NCBI RefSeq assembly: GCF_016802725.1
Contig: NC_052678.1
Coordinates: forward strand, 5,734,501 to 5,798,500
Source: Solenopsis invicta
Lineage: Eukaryota; Arthropoda; Insecta; Hymenoptera; Formicidae
Direction of reading: 5' to 3'
DNA length: 64,000 nucleotides
Shown piece after piece: positions 11,088 to 25,038 of this stretch (positions are counted from its first letter, which is position 1; every line of letters begins with the position of its first letter). A program made the translations under genes and the position numbers. The notes beneath the pieces are model-generated. The model did no database searches and had not been told where the DNA came from. It was given only the letters and a program-made list of their open reading frames with translations.

Positions 11088-14000
11088 GTCAAAAGCCGTG
11101 TTGTGCCGCGCACGAAGCCAGGGGAGCAGCCGTGAAAGTGCATCGCGTCAATCTGGTAATAAGAAAATAATGACGGTGAAAGTCGGCAAATTTTGCGATT
11201 CTAAATAGAGATCAATTAGCTATAAATACATATTTATTAATTTCTTGATGAAGAGCAATTCTGCCTAGAAATCCCAACTTGGTTTCAAACTCATTTATTT
11301 CTGCCAGTGTATTCTTAAACGCAAAAAGGATTCTTTTCGACCTGAGTAGATACTGCTGTCCGTTGTCGCTATCGCGAAACATTTTAGCGCCAGTGAACCG
11401 TCGGTGGTCTTGGGATCGATACACAGGAAAGGTCGCAGAACTCACGTAATTTCCTCAAGTCGGCACGATATTATGAATTATCTACTTTAATGTTTTGCGC
11501 GGTCGCTTCCATAAATGCCTCGCGCGACTGATAATTTCGAGCGGCTATAGTCACGAGTGATGACTCACTTTTCGATTCGCGCAGATCTACCGATGAATCG
11601 AGGGAATGTGTATGTGTGAATGTGTGCAGCGAGTAAAATTAAATTAACCGTATCGGGCAATGCGATATCCTCGTGACTTTATAATATTAGATTTTTATAA
11701 CCGGTTTTTCTCATTCGGGTGGTAGATAGGTAAAAAGAAGAGTTGACCCCGTCAATTCTCGAGCTATCTTAATCAAGGCCTGTCCGGGCTGCTTTATTCA
11801 GCGGACAGCGCCTCGCCAATATAATGGCACTATATTATTCATTTTTGCAGTAATGGAAGAGATAATTATCGATGACACGAGACAAGTTTGTCTAGAACGT
11901 AGAAGTGGCCTCGATCGTGCGACGGAGAGGAAACGGGAGAAGATCGAGAGGATTTATATATAAAAAGAGGCACGGCCGTTGGATGGGAAAAAATTGGATG
12001 GGAAAACGGGTCCATTTTCGCGCGATGGCGTTTTGCGGATTTTTAATCATTAGACGCATTTAGCAATCGTATAAACCTATCGCAAGCTCTCGCATTCCAT
12101 TAACGGATAATTCCGAATGGTAAGGCGAGTGAGACGTGTATACTCGTGGTAATTTCGTAATGGCATCGTTTAGGCGAAATTTGCAGGAATAACATGAAAA
12201 GAAATCGATTTTCGCTTTTTTTTTCTTTTACTTTAATTTCTTCATTTCTGCATTCGAAGCGCGCTGTACGCTTAACTTGAATTATCTCTATCGACTGTGC
12301 ACTTTGCATTGGTAGATGAATAACATGATATTGATACGTTTTCTGTTTATCACGATGTGTTTTACGGATGAAAAATGATCAACCGATTTATATATTATAT
12401 AGCAATGAGAATGTATTTTTATTTCAGGTTTTTTTTTATTTCAGTTTATTCAGTATTTTTTATCATATCAAGCCATTACAGATAAACTTTACTGTTCAGT
12501 TATTTTGATCTCAACCACAGAGTTCATTTCTTTATTTCAATATCTAAATGTGATTTGCGAACGACGAAGGTATTATTGCTATTAGGTCAGATGCAATCTG
12601 CTGGATTTTTGCAAAATGAAATCCATGAGATACAATTTTGATAATACTGTTTCTGCTGCACGAACTGCATATTTTTTATTGAGTATTTGGTAAGTTTCGG
12701 ACCGCTGGAGATTAAACGATTCATAATTTTACTATCTTTACCTTGCTGGATATGTTTAATAAGTGTCCGATAATCTAAATTCGTCATGGAAGCTAGCTGT
12801 TCGTATTAATTTGCTAAACCGGAATATCTTCGCGCGAATCGTTGTGAGAACAAATCTCAGAGAATCAAGTCTCGAGAAGGCCAAGCCGACGTTAATTCCG
12901 CACGGTGCCGCATTAACGTCAAACTTTGGCGACGCGCGGACGTCTTGCGCAAACTTATAATAATAATTATCATTATTATGACGTCGTTCAACAGTGCTCC
13001 TGCGAAGCGCAAAGTCTGCTTTACAGCCTCCGAGGATTTGACGTTCGCGAAACAGTCGAGCCGGTTGAAACCGGCGAACGACGACGACGGTCGCTTCGTA
13101 ACGAGTTGTTTTAAAGTTTCTCGACGAGAGAGCAAATCGTTTGCGCGCGCCGTTTGGATGAATCCGTCAGGCAAGACGAACCGAAAGAGAGATCCGCCCC
13201 TTGTTAAATTCAACCCTCAGCGCATCCATTTCAAAGTAAAATAAATTCGAGTTGCGATCTCGCGCACTACCTGATATACTGTGCGAAATATGCAAAATAG
13301 AACTGTCTTGTCTCTGTCTACCTTATTGTCCGGAAACGCGAGGAGCATCGAACACTTTTGCTCGTTTTACTATTACGTCGTGTATTATAATCGGCACGAC
13401 GGGACTAAAATTTATACGCAATCGCATTTAATCTAAAATTCATGAAGATAAAATGCGATAAGATATTTTAGATCTTATTATTCACTTGTTGGATGTTGAT
13501 GCTGACATTATATATTAATCAAAATAATAAGTAGCTTCTCTCTTGCTACCGATCGATCGTGTCATTTTAATAGCATTAGGTAAATGGATTCTCTGATAAA
13601 TAATGAATGATCGTAAGGGAAATGCTAGAGTAACAAAATACGTACGCCGATAGAGCAATTCACTTGATTTAAATAAATATATTATTAATGTTATATTCAA
13701 ATAACTATTTTATATTAAACTAATAATATTCACTTATTTGATAGACTAATAACATATTTATGACTCAAGTAATTTGTTTTATTAGCGTAGTTAAAGGGGG
13801 CACGATGAAAAATCCGAGAGAGTTAGGACAATCAGAATCTGTCGACGTCGGGGCGAAGTAAAATGCGGCGCTTTCGAATGCGAGAGTAATCGACTTCGAA
13901 ATGATGCCGACGTACGGAAAACTTTTGTGCTGCGCTCAACATAAAATTGGATTGTATTTCAAGTATGTCAACGCTTCGGAAAGCCCTACGAGCCGCTGTA

Positions 14001-15982
14001 ATAGAATCCTTATTTATGTATAATCGAGTTCGTTTGCTGTGGTGTCTCTCCGTATAGTGTTACCCGCTTTCTGACGATCGACGTCGGCAAAATTGATCCG
14101 CATACCAATTTGAGAAAATCGAGAGAATATTGTGATGTTTCAATTTAACTCGCGAGTTTTTATGCTATTAATAATTCCAAAGGAACAACGTAATCACAAG
14201 ACTTAATATTGCATGAAAATTTCTCTATTTTAATCTAATACATATTACGCAACTGTCAAGGCAAAAATTATTAATTTTACACACGTTAATTAAATAGATT
14301 GAAGTTAATTAATTAAAAAATCCAAGTGATATTTATTACCTTCACATAAAGACGTTCTTTTAATCAAATAAAATTATTATTTAAGACAATATTAATGAGT
14401 TCGTAGAACGAAGCGCATGACGTTTCGTAACAGCTCGTTTATCAAGCTTAATTTGAAATGCGAGCAACGTGATATGCGACGTAATTTTGTTTTATAAAGC
14501 TTTAAATATTTTGAGACGATAACGGTTCTATTGGCGCGACAACCTTGGCTTTTGTTATTATAACATACAACACGCCGTGTATATAAAGTCATCACGCTGC
14601 CACCTCACCAAGGCCAGCCGCTATCATTTGCGCTTCGAGACTCGGCAGGCTGATATTGCGGTGCGTGTCGTTCTGTGTTTTGCGTTATCTCTCTAAACAT
14701 GTTCTACAGGTACAAAATAAAAACGCGATTTCCTGTAAACATTTAGTATTATTCCTCGCGATCAGTCAATCATGATTCATAAAAAAAAAAATCTCATCGA
14801 GACGACAATGAATTTCTTAAAATAAAACAAGTAGAAACAGAAGGAATGGTAAATTGTGCACTTCTTGATATTTATATACGTTTCCTGATTATCTCAGCAA
14901 TATATTTAGATTTGAATATATTTCATGTTGCGCGTGTTTAGCTTTCGTGTTTTAAATTTAATTTCCTCCCGCTATTATGGGATTGGAAACGCAAAATTTC
15001 AATACGTGATGTGCTAATCGAGTCAATCGAGGAACAGAATATATTTCACGTAAATTAATGTTCTCCATTAAACAATTCCTAATGAATCGATGGCTCTTTT
15101 GCAACATGCAACTTGTAAACTCATGCTCGATTTGTTTATATTCGCGTGGCGAAACAGACAACCGATACCTCGTGACGTTACCACTCAAGACGCAATCGTG
15201 ACGAAAGGTCCAAGCGTAAGCAAAATCATTCTTCATAATCATTAACATTAGCAATTATTCGACCGTAAATTAAATTTCGCAATTGACTCATAAGCGTACC
15301 GGGATATAACGGTTATCCATCGAAATAAATATTTTATTGTATAATTCATCGTTGAAGTGAAATACAATTTGTGCCACATATGATCAACGGGAGTGCCGTG
15401 TAAAGTATCGCGCGATAATCGTAATATCAGTTATCAGTACGTAGCTAATCATATTTGCTGTGTCGTGAGTGTCGTGTAAGTGCGAACGTGAAAGAAGAAC
15501 ATATCCTGGAAAGTATCGTACCATAATGGAGCAACTATAACGGGTTTGTGAATAAATCTCTGTTTTCAATTTTATTTTTTATTTATGGTTAAGAATTAAT
15601 ACAGTAAGAATTTTTCTTATTCACAGAATTAATCATTTGTCGTAAATATTTATAAATTTTTTAATTGTTTCAAAATATGAAATTTTATTCTCATACGATT
15701 TCGATATATGTAACGAAGTAAATCTGATCATAATGATTTCGTATAGCTCAGGTTTCTCGATTTATAATTTTACGATGTCTCGAAAGTATTTTATGGGAAT
15801 ATGCAATTTCGGTAACTGACACAAATCCGAGAAATTTAGAGGAATTCATACGCGAATAGCGCACAGCAATATTCCGAATGTTCATCAGTTCCAACCGGCC
15901 AGAAACGATGCTTGGTAACGTGCCTTGTTAACGGCCGCTCCGAAATTGCCGTATCTTAGAGCATCAGTCGTTCTCTGTCCCA

Positions 15983-16008
<26 letters not shown>
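15983..16008. repeat. CT dinucleotide microsatellite
   Basis: Thirteen uninterrupted CT units, with further CT-rich sequence immediately 3'. Confidence 0.95.
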
Positions 16009-16013
<5 letters not shown>

Positions 16014-19000
16014 TCTCTTGTACTCCTTGCACCAAGAGCACGTAGACGCATATATACCGTTGAGTTCGTCGTTATAACGGCCCTGCCACGAAACTACCTG
16101 TCTCGCGGTGTAAACGAGTTTCGCTAATTTTGGGAGGAACTACAAAGTTCCTCGACCGAGGATACTCATAGACAGAGCGATCCAGTTTCCGAGCGCTTTC
16201 ATGCACCACATTTCGGAAATCTCAGTTTAATGAATCATCCTGAGACGATCGTTGACGCTTGTATCGCTGTTACAACTTCTGACAATAAAAAAATATATTC
16301 ATTACTCTTTTACTAATGCCAAACATGTAGGATCATACAATGCAAAAATATTACACCTTACAGTACATTACATTGCAATATAACATAAGAAAATGATTTT
16401 ATAAGACAAATAAAACCAAGATAGATAATATCTAATTCGATCGTGGCAAAATTTTGGTCCACAAAATATTCTCAGATTCCTTATAGATCCTTATTGATTG
16501 ATCGAGAAAGATGTTCCTTTTAATTGTTTTATATTCAATATTGAAAGTAACATTCGCTTAAAGCAATAGTTTTTGTTACTTATGTAGTTCAACTTTAATT
16601 CTGACTGAAAAGAAATAAATTTTAGATTGTTACAAGAATCAATAAAACTTCCAAAACCATTAATCTTCAATTTTGTAATTTTAACTTGGAAGCTGATATC
16701 GTAAATATTTTTGTAGAATATTAAATACGGTCATTAATTCCAAATATATTCTTCATTATTTTAAAATTTAATTTTGTCGTCTATAGGCACAAAATAAATT
16801 TTGCAATACCCTTTTATTCAGTTTTAAATATAATTATATAATAATGAAATATAACGTAATTATATATTATTGATGTCTGCGGTTCAAGATGCATTACGCG
16901 TATTATTCAACGTTATTATACAATCAGCTTTCACGTCTTGCGTTAATATTTCTAATAGATGCTACAGGCGCGTAACAAGCAATCAATCGCGCATATGCAC
17001 ACGCGCATCGGTTGACACTAATTATTCAGGTAATCGAAGATAATGAGATATACGTGCGAGCTTCAATATTCAAACATGCATAGTAGCCACGATGAAAGAG
17101 GTTTATTAAACTCGAGGCATTGCGAAAACGAAACAGAGTCATGTTGCAATTAAAGTATATGACAGCCATAAATTCTCCGTTTATTCGGCGCGTGAGACAA
17201 TACCGTGGCTATCTAACTCCGTGATTTACCACACGATGCTTTCGATAGTGCCCGAAAGTATCGATAGCAGTTTGTCATTTGCGATTCCTATATAATTTCA
17301 GAGAACTCTGAACTTTACATAAATAATATATGGTTTGCGGGGAAATTTCGAACTTAACGCATGAACTTTAACATTTTATCGTAATCCTTAAAATTTAATA
17401 AATAATATATATTTCGCAGAGGTTCTCCTTTATATAAAATATTTAATTAATTTATATTTCATACGTATTTTGTCTTTCGTACTTCGTACAGTCCATAAAA
17501 GTTATTTCATGGCTACCTCTATTCGGGAAATATCTTTCAACTTTACTAAATATACGCCCTGCTGCACTTTCAGACGGTACCGTGATAAGCACGGCTGAAG
17601 AAACTTAATTTTACTCATATAGGCGTATAGATGGAATGAAACACGGTACTGACGTTAACGCCTCGGGCGGGATCGACGGCTGCCCGCGAGATGAATTATG
17701 CGATCGGGATTCATGGAATCTGCCAGGTTAGGCGTGCCCCCGTAGCTGTAACGCTGCCATACGTCCGTGTAATTTCGCGGCCGTATCGCGGCCGATTTAC
17801 GACCGCGCCTGGACCGCGAAGCGTGCTAGGCACGAGTCGATCGTACCATCGTAAAGCCCGGAAAAGCCCGTGTGATTTTACCGTGTTACGATCATCGATC
17901 TCCCATCTGAGAGATTGTTTTTCCGGCAATCTCACTATGGCGCGCGGCGGCGTGTGTCGATCTCCCGATGTACCGCGAGTTTCTTACCGGTCATACAATT
18001 CCGATTGTAATAGAAAAAGCTAAATTGAAATTTTTCTCATTTTTTCTACTTTATATAAAAAGAAGTTTGATTATATATACAACATTTAATTAATAACTAT
18101 ACATATAACAATTAATATAATTAATTAATAATTAATTATTTTATTTTATATAATTGAAATAAAAGTAACATTTTTCATAACTCTGTTTTATTACATCATT
18201 ATATCCAATTGGATAACCGATAGTGCATTTAAATCATTTAGACGTTTCAAATATCTTTATATCATTGCGCGCGATGTATTTTTGTTGCTAGCTAGAAGAT
18301 GAAACGATTTTCATAAACTTACATTTTTATAAACAAAATTCACAGATCGAATAATTATTAAATTTTTCACGGAGCACGGCAACGTCCATTATTGTTACAT
18401 TATCGATTCGCGCGAAATTGTCGGACAGCCGAATCACTTTTATGACAGTATTAATACCGAGATTAATACAGTATATAAAATGTCTCCGCGGATTTTTCTT
18501 CCCGTCTCAACTTCATTTTTCCACGCAGTCATATAATCACACGGTATATTGGCGACACGTACGGAGCACCGCGCGAAAAACACGGCGCGGCCGGTGTGAT
18601 GGTTTTATGACGCTGTTGTAACCGAGAATGTATTTCTCGTGGGAACAGATTTGCGAACGTCCACGCGTAAAAGAACACTCCATTTCCAATATCGGAGATT
18701 GTCTACAGACGATTTTACAAACGCATATTAACTATTGAAGATGCTAATTGGTCGGTTACATTTGCACGCAGTTAACGTTACGATGGAGGTTTTATTCAAA
18801 GTTACAGCCTTTCTGTATAGCTTGATGCGCACGGCATCGATGCGGTTCCTTTCTCGGATATATACATACGTAGTATTCGCCGTAATATATATGTATACAT
18901 ATGCTGTAAACCCGGTTTTTAACCCTGCATTTTGAAAGCCGCGTTTACTACTCGCTAATCCGCAGGAATTACGCGTTCCTTTCGCTCAATACCCCGTGAA

Positions 19001-21426
19001 CTCTTGCGGATCGAAGCGCGCGAGATAGTAGAAAACGATACAAAAGTAGTGAGATCATAGGAGACCAGCAACATCGCAATGGAAACGGCATAAATGTTGC
19101 TGTGGTTGCTTTGCGCGAACGCGGTCGATCGATCGGATAGAAGAATTCGTTTCATATCGCCGCTTCATGCTCGAGCGAAACTCTATGATGCATGTAACTA
19201 ATTACGCCAGCAGTTTCCCTTTTATAGTCGAGCAGCCATGAATTTTATCTTTCACGAATAAACATGAGTCATTGATTAGGACTCTGTATATTAAATGCAA
19301 CAATGCTAAATGCATTTGCTTTTACGATATGACGTAGTGCAATCTGACGTCGGGAAAACGCATGTGTCGGAAAAGGTGAATTATATTACGAGTATGCTCT
19401 TGATGCTTCGTAAAGTTTGTATTAGGATTTAGCAGACATTTCCAATGAGAATTTAATTAGAAATCTATTTTGCGAGGGAGCTTTTAATATTGAATTTTGT
19501 TTTGAAGCTAACAAATTGTTTGAAATATTATAAATTTATGAAATTTCGACATTTGTTTGCTTCTCTGGAGCGTAATTGTTGAATAATTGATTCGTTTTTT
19601 TCTCTTTACTTTTTAATGTTAAATTACAATCTATAACTTGAATTTTTATAAAAACGTTCTGCTTCAGATTTGGCAAAGAATACCGAAATTTAATGAATAT
19701 CTTACCAAGTACCTGGCAATATTCGTCTAACGAATACGAGTGATTACGACTCACATTTTTAGAACACTCCTTTTTTCTTATTATCGAAGTATCTGTCTAT
19801 TATTCTATAAACGTTTTAACACATAAAATAAAGCGTCGTTTTATTTAAATTGTACTCTTGATGGTCGTCTGACGTTGGGTGATTGTTTTTTTCATAAAAT
19901 TTTGCATAATGTATATTCGATAATGCGTGTGCACGTGCCCTCCGTATACGTGATGCAAACTGTATAATTTTATAATGCCGTAACCAACTTCGGTGTAAAG
20001 GTGCAGCTCCGTAAGAAGAACCAGGCGGTTAATGATTGTCGTAAAGTTATACGATCCTTTATATGGGTTTAAAGAAAATCCCTTCTGTTTTATCTGTTGC
20101 AAAGCACGTATCCAGTCGTCGCAACGACGATTCGAATGTATAATTTCGTCCCACAAAAAAGATTATATAACCCATGCTCTACAACCAAGTTAAAATTACG
20201 CGTTCTATTGAACGAGATAATTTTAGTAGTGGTGCCGAAACAAAGGACATTTTTCTTTCGGATTTTGTTTTATATTTAAGAATCTCAAATGTCACAGGCA
20301 AAAAATTCGCGATGCGCTGAAATATTCAAGGTGAAATAAAACATTGATACGGACAGTATAAGAAAATTGGCACTTGAAGCATTTACTTTGATGAGTTACA
20401 AAGTGACATAATTTTTTCCGCTTATTTTAAAAATAAATCTAAGGATGAGACCAAGGATAGATCGTCAATTGGAAAACTTGTTTTATCATTTATACAAAGT
20501 TCAACATATCGATTCGATATAAAATTAACTTTCTGAAGGGGATGTTACCGATCGAATTGTTCTATGTACATACATGCGATATTGATGTAGTAATGAACAT
20601 CACCATGTCGTTACAAACTGCTACACGCACACATATGTACTTTCAGAAGTTTTCCTTTATAAAGTTTCTAAAAACAGCATTGTTCTTTCATGTTATCCTA
20701 AGTTGAAACTATGTTTTAAGTATAACGTATAAAATTTTCATGTAAAGCAAATATGTGTCCGGAATCGACGCCAGACATTGGCGAAAGAACTGTAATTTTC
20801 CAATTTTTTATTTTTGTTTTTCGTATGTTGCCTTCTAGTTTGCGTATTTTTCTTATTGTTTCTGTTTTATTGGGAAAAAGGATTTATAATTTGGTGTAAT
20901 CAACGAAAAGGTTGCTTTGTGTAAAAAAAAATATCGCATTCAAAACAGACATCGAAGACATCACTATTTTTTAAATTAATTACTAATTCGGATTATTACA
21001 TTTTTGTTTATAAAAACTTTTATTTTTACTTTTTTTTTCTACAATTGTTAAACCATGAACATATTATCATGAACATCAATTTCTCAATATTTTCAGCTAT
21101 TAATATATTGTTACATAATAACGTGAAATTTAGCGTTTAGAATAGTCCATTGAATATTATTAACACATGAATTTGGTAATGCGAGTCTCGTCCAATTACA
21201 ACCAATTTGCGTTTCGATTCTACTAGAATACCGAAAAGGTTAATGGAAGCCAATGCCCAATGAATATTACAGTGAATAACGTTCCAATCCCATATAATCC
21301 TCTTCGTTATACTTAATAATAGAGAGCGTAGAAAACATGAAAATAGGGTGAAACTAATCTATCGGAATTCAACTCGGCACACCGTAGGTGAAATTGAAAT
21401 TTTTCGTGCAGGCTTCATTAAAAGGG

Positions 21427-21445
21427 GCGCGCGCGCGCGCGCGCG
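21427..21445. repeat. GC dinucleotide run
   Basis: Nineteen bases of strictly alternating G and C after GGG. Alternating purine-pyrimidine GC runs favour Z-DNA. They are rare in AT-rich genomes because CpG usually decays, so the run fits a genome with little germline CpG methylation. Confidence 0.9.
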
Positions 21446-23304
21446 AGTGTGATGCGAGATTTCTGTATTTAGTACCAGGGAAGAGCGTTATTAAAATCTC
21501 ACGTAACGGATTTGGGGGAGCCGGCCTTCGTCGGTCGGATGATCGTATTTCTCTCGCAGCGCCACATCGCGAAATCCATTTTCTCGGAATAATTGCTGGC
21601 GAAAGAAGTCTCGGGGCCTTCTCCATCCCCTCGTCGTCACGGGAATAATTCGTAAGCGAGCGAAAGAAGGGAGCCGGTAAAAAGGTGCGCGAGAAGAGCG
21701 AGCGCAGGCAGAAACGAGACGGCGCGATCTGCTTTTGTGGGATCTCTAGTTAGCTTGGCTGTAATTAATTGGCAGAGCAAAAACTGAAAATGATAGACAC
21801 AAAAGATCCAGACGGATATTTTTGATGTGCGCGAGTGTGCACAAAGTGCGCGAGTCAATTAGCATTCTCTCTCTTTGTCTTCCTGAAAACTATGCTCATT
21901 TCAATTCCCCCTATGTCCAATCACCATTTCGAGATACCGAATAATATTCAAAACGAGAATTCCGCTTTAGCGTTACTCGCTGTACATCGCACGGTTATTG
22001 ATTTGAAATGATCAGTTTTTCTCCGATTTCTCTCGTTATTCGCATGTAAATGTACATAGAAACGGTTATGATAATTATTATCGAATTATATAACGGCGTT
22101 GGTTATCCAATAATCGTTAGCTTTGTGCCAGAAGCAATTTTTATCGCGGAAAGAAATGATGAGAAACGATATAGATATTTAACTTCTACACCTTATTTTA
22201 TCATTCAATTCAACAGTTTAATGCGATTTGTATTTGTTTCTTTTACCGTATCGCACTCGGGTTTTCTTTCCGCTTTCTAATTATGTGAATAATATTGCAA
22301 GCTACACATCTTATTTTACAACGCTGTAATTAATCGCTATGTATTATATACGATCAAAAGCTGCTTTCTAAAAGCAATCTTGCGTTAGCGATTACCTCGA
22401 AAGCGTATAGTTCCCTGTGTGTGCCATCGATAGAAGATTACCGTTACAGCGTCACACACGGAGATTTATATTCATGAACATTGTCCCTAACGAGAGAACG
22501 CGCCGTACATGCGCGCCAGTTTCCTAAATATTATTTTCTCCCAGAATCTCGAGGGCATATCTAATCCTTCGCCGACGAGGGTGCATAGATGCATGCACTC
22601 GCGTAATGGGTTTAGGCTCAGAAGAAGGGGTGACGTCTCGTTGGGTTTCGCAGGGCGCCTCGTATAAGTGGATTAACGGGTGCGACGATCTTAATCCCAT
22701 TACACGTTATGCTCAGTCAGGTTCTAGCGATCTAGCCAAGTTCCGATGGCCCCGATTTATTTCAAATATCGAGAACGAGAGCGCGGGGTTCTTGGAAACG
22801 CGCGCGCGGAGCTGCAGCTAACTCCCTGTCGTAAATTAGCTGCCATTTACGGGACGATAATGGATTTTAATCATCGTCTCGCTGTTTCGCCCCAGCTGTT
22901 CGTACAATAAGAAACACGCGCCCGTCCGATTCATCTCTCACGCGCGTCCATTAAAGCACCGGAAACGGTATTTCGTTTTTTCCATTAAGTCGCGCTCCCG
23001 CGTGCCAGTGATATTCGTTTAAATCCCGTTTGTCCGAAATGAAAGTTGGCGCCGGCTTTTTTTCGGGAACCGTTTGTACCTCTCGTCGAAACACTTTTGT
23101 CGTGCAAATGCTTGATGAAAAATTCAATCACTGCTAATGGGAAAATCTGTTAAATCGGATCACCCGCGAGAGAAGTATAGGAAGTAACTGAAACTCAAAG
23201 TATCGAATAAAAAATAATGTTTTGCGATTTGACGCGCATGTTTTTTTTTTCAATAAAAAATAAAGTTCCGGATGTGTGAAAGTTTAAAAGTTTTTTCGTG
23301 CTCG

Positions 23305-23349
23305 ATATTTCCTTTAAACTTTGATAATATCAAAGTTTAAGAGAAATAT
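23305..23349. ncRNA. unidentified hairpin
   Basis: A 21-base arm (23305-23325) pairs with its near-exact reverse complement (23329-23349) across a 3-base spacer. Weaker complementarity extends outward about 10 bp on each side with transition-type mismatches. The arms match no microRNA I know. The tiny loop is unlike a classical pre-miRNA, so this may equally be the remnant of a small palindromic transposon. Either strand could carry it. Confidence 0.25.
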
Positions 23350-24416
23350 TGAACATGAATATTGTTTAAGTCTGAAAAATCATTAATTCTTGAAAGTTGC
23401 CACTAGTAGCCGTATCTTTCGTGAAAAAAATATTTTCGACAAAAATGCTTTTATCTATATTGAGATAAAGAATATTTTTTGCACCATCGTGTGTATTGAA
23501 TGTCACGGTCACGCCATGACCGTTTTTAAATCTCCCTCGCGCACGGGGCTGTCAAGAGAAGAAGAAGAAATAGGTGGGAAATAGAAAAGCTTACGGTAGC
23601 TTACGGTAGCTCGACCCGGGGAAACTCATTTCCTCGGTGCAGAATCGGCCAGTAGTCCGTACCAAAAAGCGATCAACGATGGATTTTCCGAGCGCTTTGC
23701 TCGCGGTAACCGATTCCGCTCTATCCACCCGCGCGGGGCGAGAAATGTACGCGAGGTATCTCGCGTCTCGCCGCCATCGCGAGTGTAAGGCGAGCGAGCG
23801 AGCATAAGCGCAACGTCGCGCTATTTCTTTGAATTGTTACGACCTTTTTTCGCGTGCTGTTCATAGTGGAGCTGTAACAGGGATTGATGTTCCCTCGGTA
23901 GTTCATGGATCAGACGCGGAAACTCTTTGTTGTGGATAAGAGGAAATAAATTTTTGGAAACAAATTATAATAGTCGGCCGTTGCATTTAACATTGTTAAC
24001 GTTTAACGTTATTTTTGGAATACATACATAAATTGAGAGAAAGAAAGAATTGCAGATAAACTGAGCGCGCGTTGCTCTTTCTGTCATTCTGGGACATGCC
24101 ATTTCACCTTTGTAAACTATAATGGCTTTGAAAGTGCACTAGAGATTTACGGATTTGAAGAGATTACGTTTTCCACTTAAGAATAACACGTTAGGATGTC
24201 TGGCAGCTTTTCGTCCTGTAATAGAATCGCGAAATTTATCCGCGAGAAGGGCGAGAAATTGAGTCGTGAATAATATCGACGCCTCATCGTTTCACATGGT
24301 TAAATTAAGATTAAAATTAATTATTGAAAATTCTTATTTCGACGTAACGTCTTTGTCGATGCACGTGTCACTTCGCGCGGCCTTTCTTAAGCTTATCCTA
24401 CAATAGATTAAGCATA

Positions 24417-24657
24417 CACAGAAAAAAATTTAGTATTAAATCAATAATCTTTGGTTTATATATAAGCAAGAATATAAAGTATTCTTGGAAGAACTTATAA
24501 TCTTAAACAGACATAATTTGCTTACATGAAGAGGAAAATTTTCTTCATGCAAGTAAATTATGTCTGTTTAAGATTATAAATTTTTCCAAGTAAATTTTAT
24601 ATTTTTGCTTATATATAAAACAAAGATTGTTAATTTGATATTAATTTTTTTTCCGTG
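24417..24657. mobile_element. 241-bp MITE, TA target site
   Basis: An almost complete palindrome: the left half is repeated as reverse complement in the right half with a short centre near 24537. Ends are CACAGAAAAAAATT and, read inward from the right, CACGGAAAAAAAATT. Dinucleotide TA flanks both ends (24415-24416 and 24658-24659), the duplication expected of Tc1/mariner-type insertion. There is no coding capacity, so it would need a transposase in trans. The ends resemble those of the element at 56828. Confidence 0.85.
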
Positions 24658-24982
24658 TAAGGTTGCAAGGCCGTAAGCCGCGGTTGCACGTCCATTTCTA
24701 TCAATTAGCTTTTAGCTTTAAAGCACATTACAACCTTACGGTCTCGTCGCTGGAATAGGCTTTAACGTTTTCCTTCGCTGAGGAGCACGGGGAGGGTGGG
24801 CTTCGATGCGCGCGATCCGAGAAAATTGCATTGTCGGGTGGGATTTACAGGTTTGAGGGAAACTATGCGACGCGCCGCGACACGACATGGAGAAACAATT
24901 AAACGCTCTCCACGACGTACAGAAAACTTCGAATGCAATTTTCGTTTATCGGATCCTGGTCGCGGCGTCGGTTAGATTACCG

Positions 24983-24985
<3 letters not shown>

Positions 24986-25037
<52 letters not shown>
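24986..25037. repeat. CT/TC dinucleotide microsatellite
   Basis: Twenty-six uninterrupted TC units, one of the longest perfect microsatellites of the window. The open frame through it encodes an artefactual Ser-Leu repeat. Confidence 0.97.

Positions 25038-25038
<1 letters not shown>

Larger units (their letters stand above)
11156..24416. other. non-coding stretch
   Basis: No gene is recognised over 13 kb. Frames are short and uninformative. Named contents are the CT tract at 15983, the GC run at 21427 and the hairpin at 23305. A patch at 17640-17950 and one at 21400-21860 are GC-richer and open on both strands, without family resemblance. A short NPAD-type motif on the minus strand near 12590 is discussed under rejected items. 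Confidence 0.6.

Noticed and set aside
12587..12787. Minus-strand frame ending in an NPADCI motif preceded by Ile-Ser-Trp, reminiscent of the NPAD motif between RNase H and integrase of BEL/Pao retrotransposons
   Set aside because: Only six residues fit, a stop follows at once, and no reverse transcriptase, integrase or LTR sequence is visible nearby. Likely chance; a translated search against retroelement proteins would settle it.
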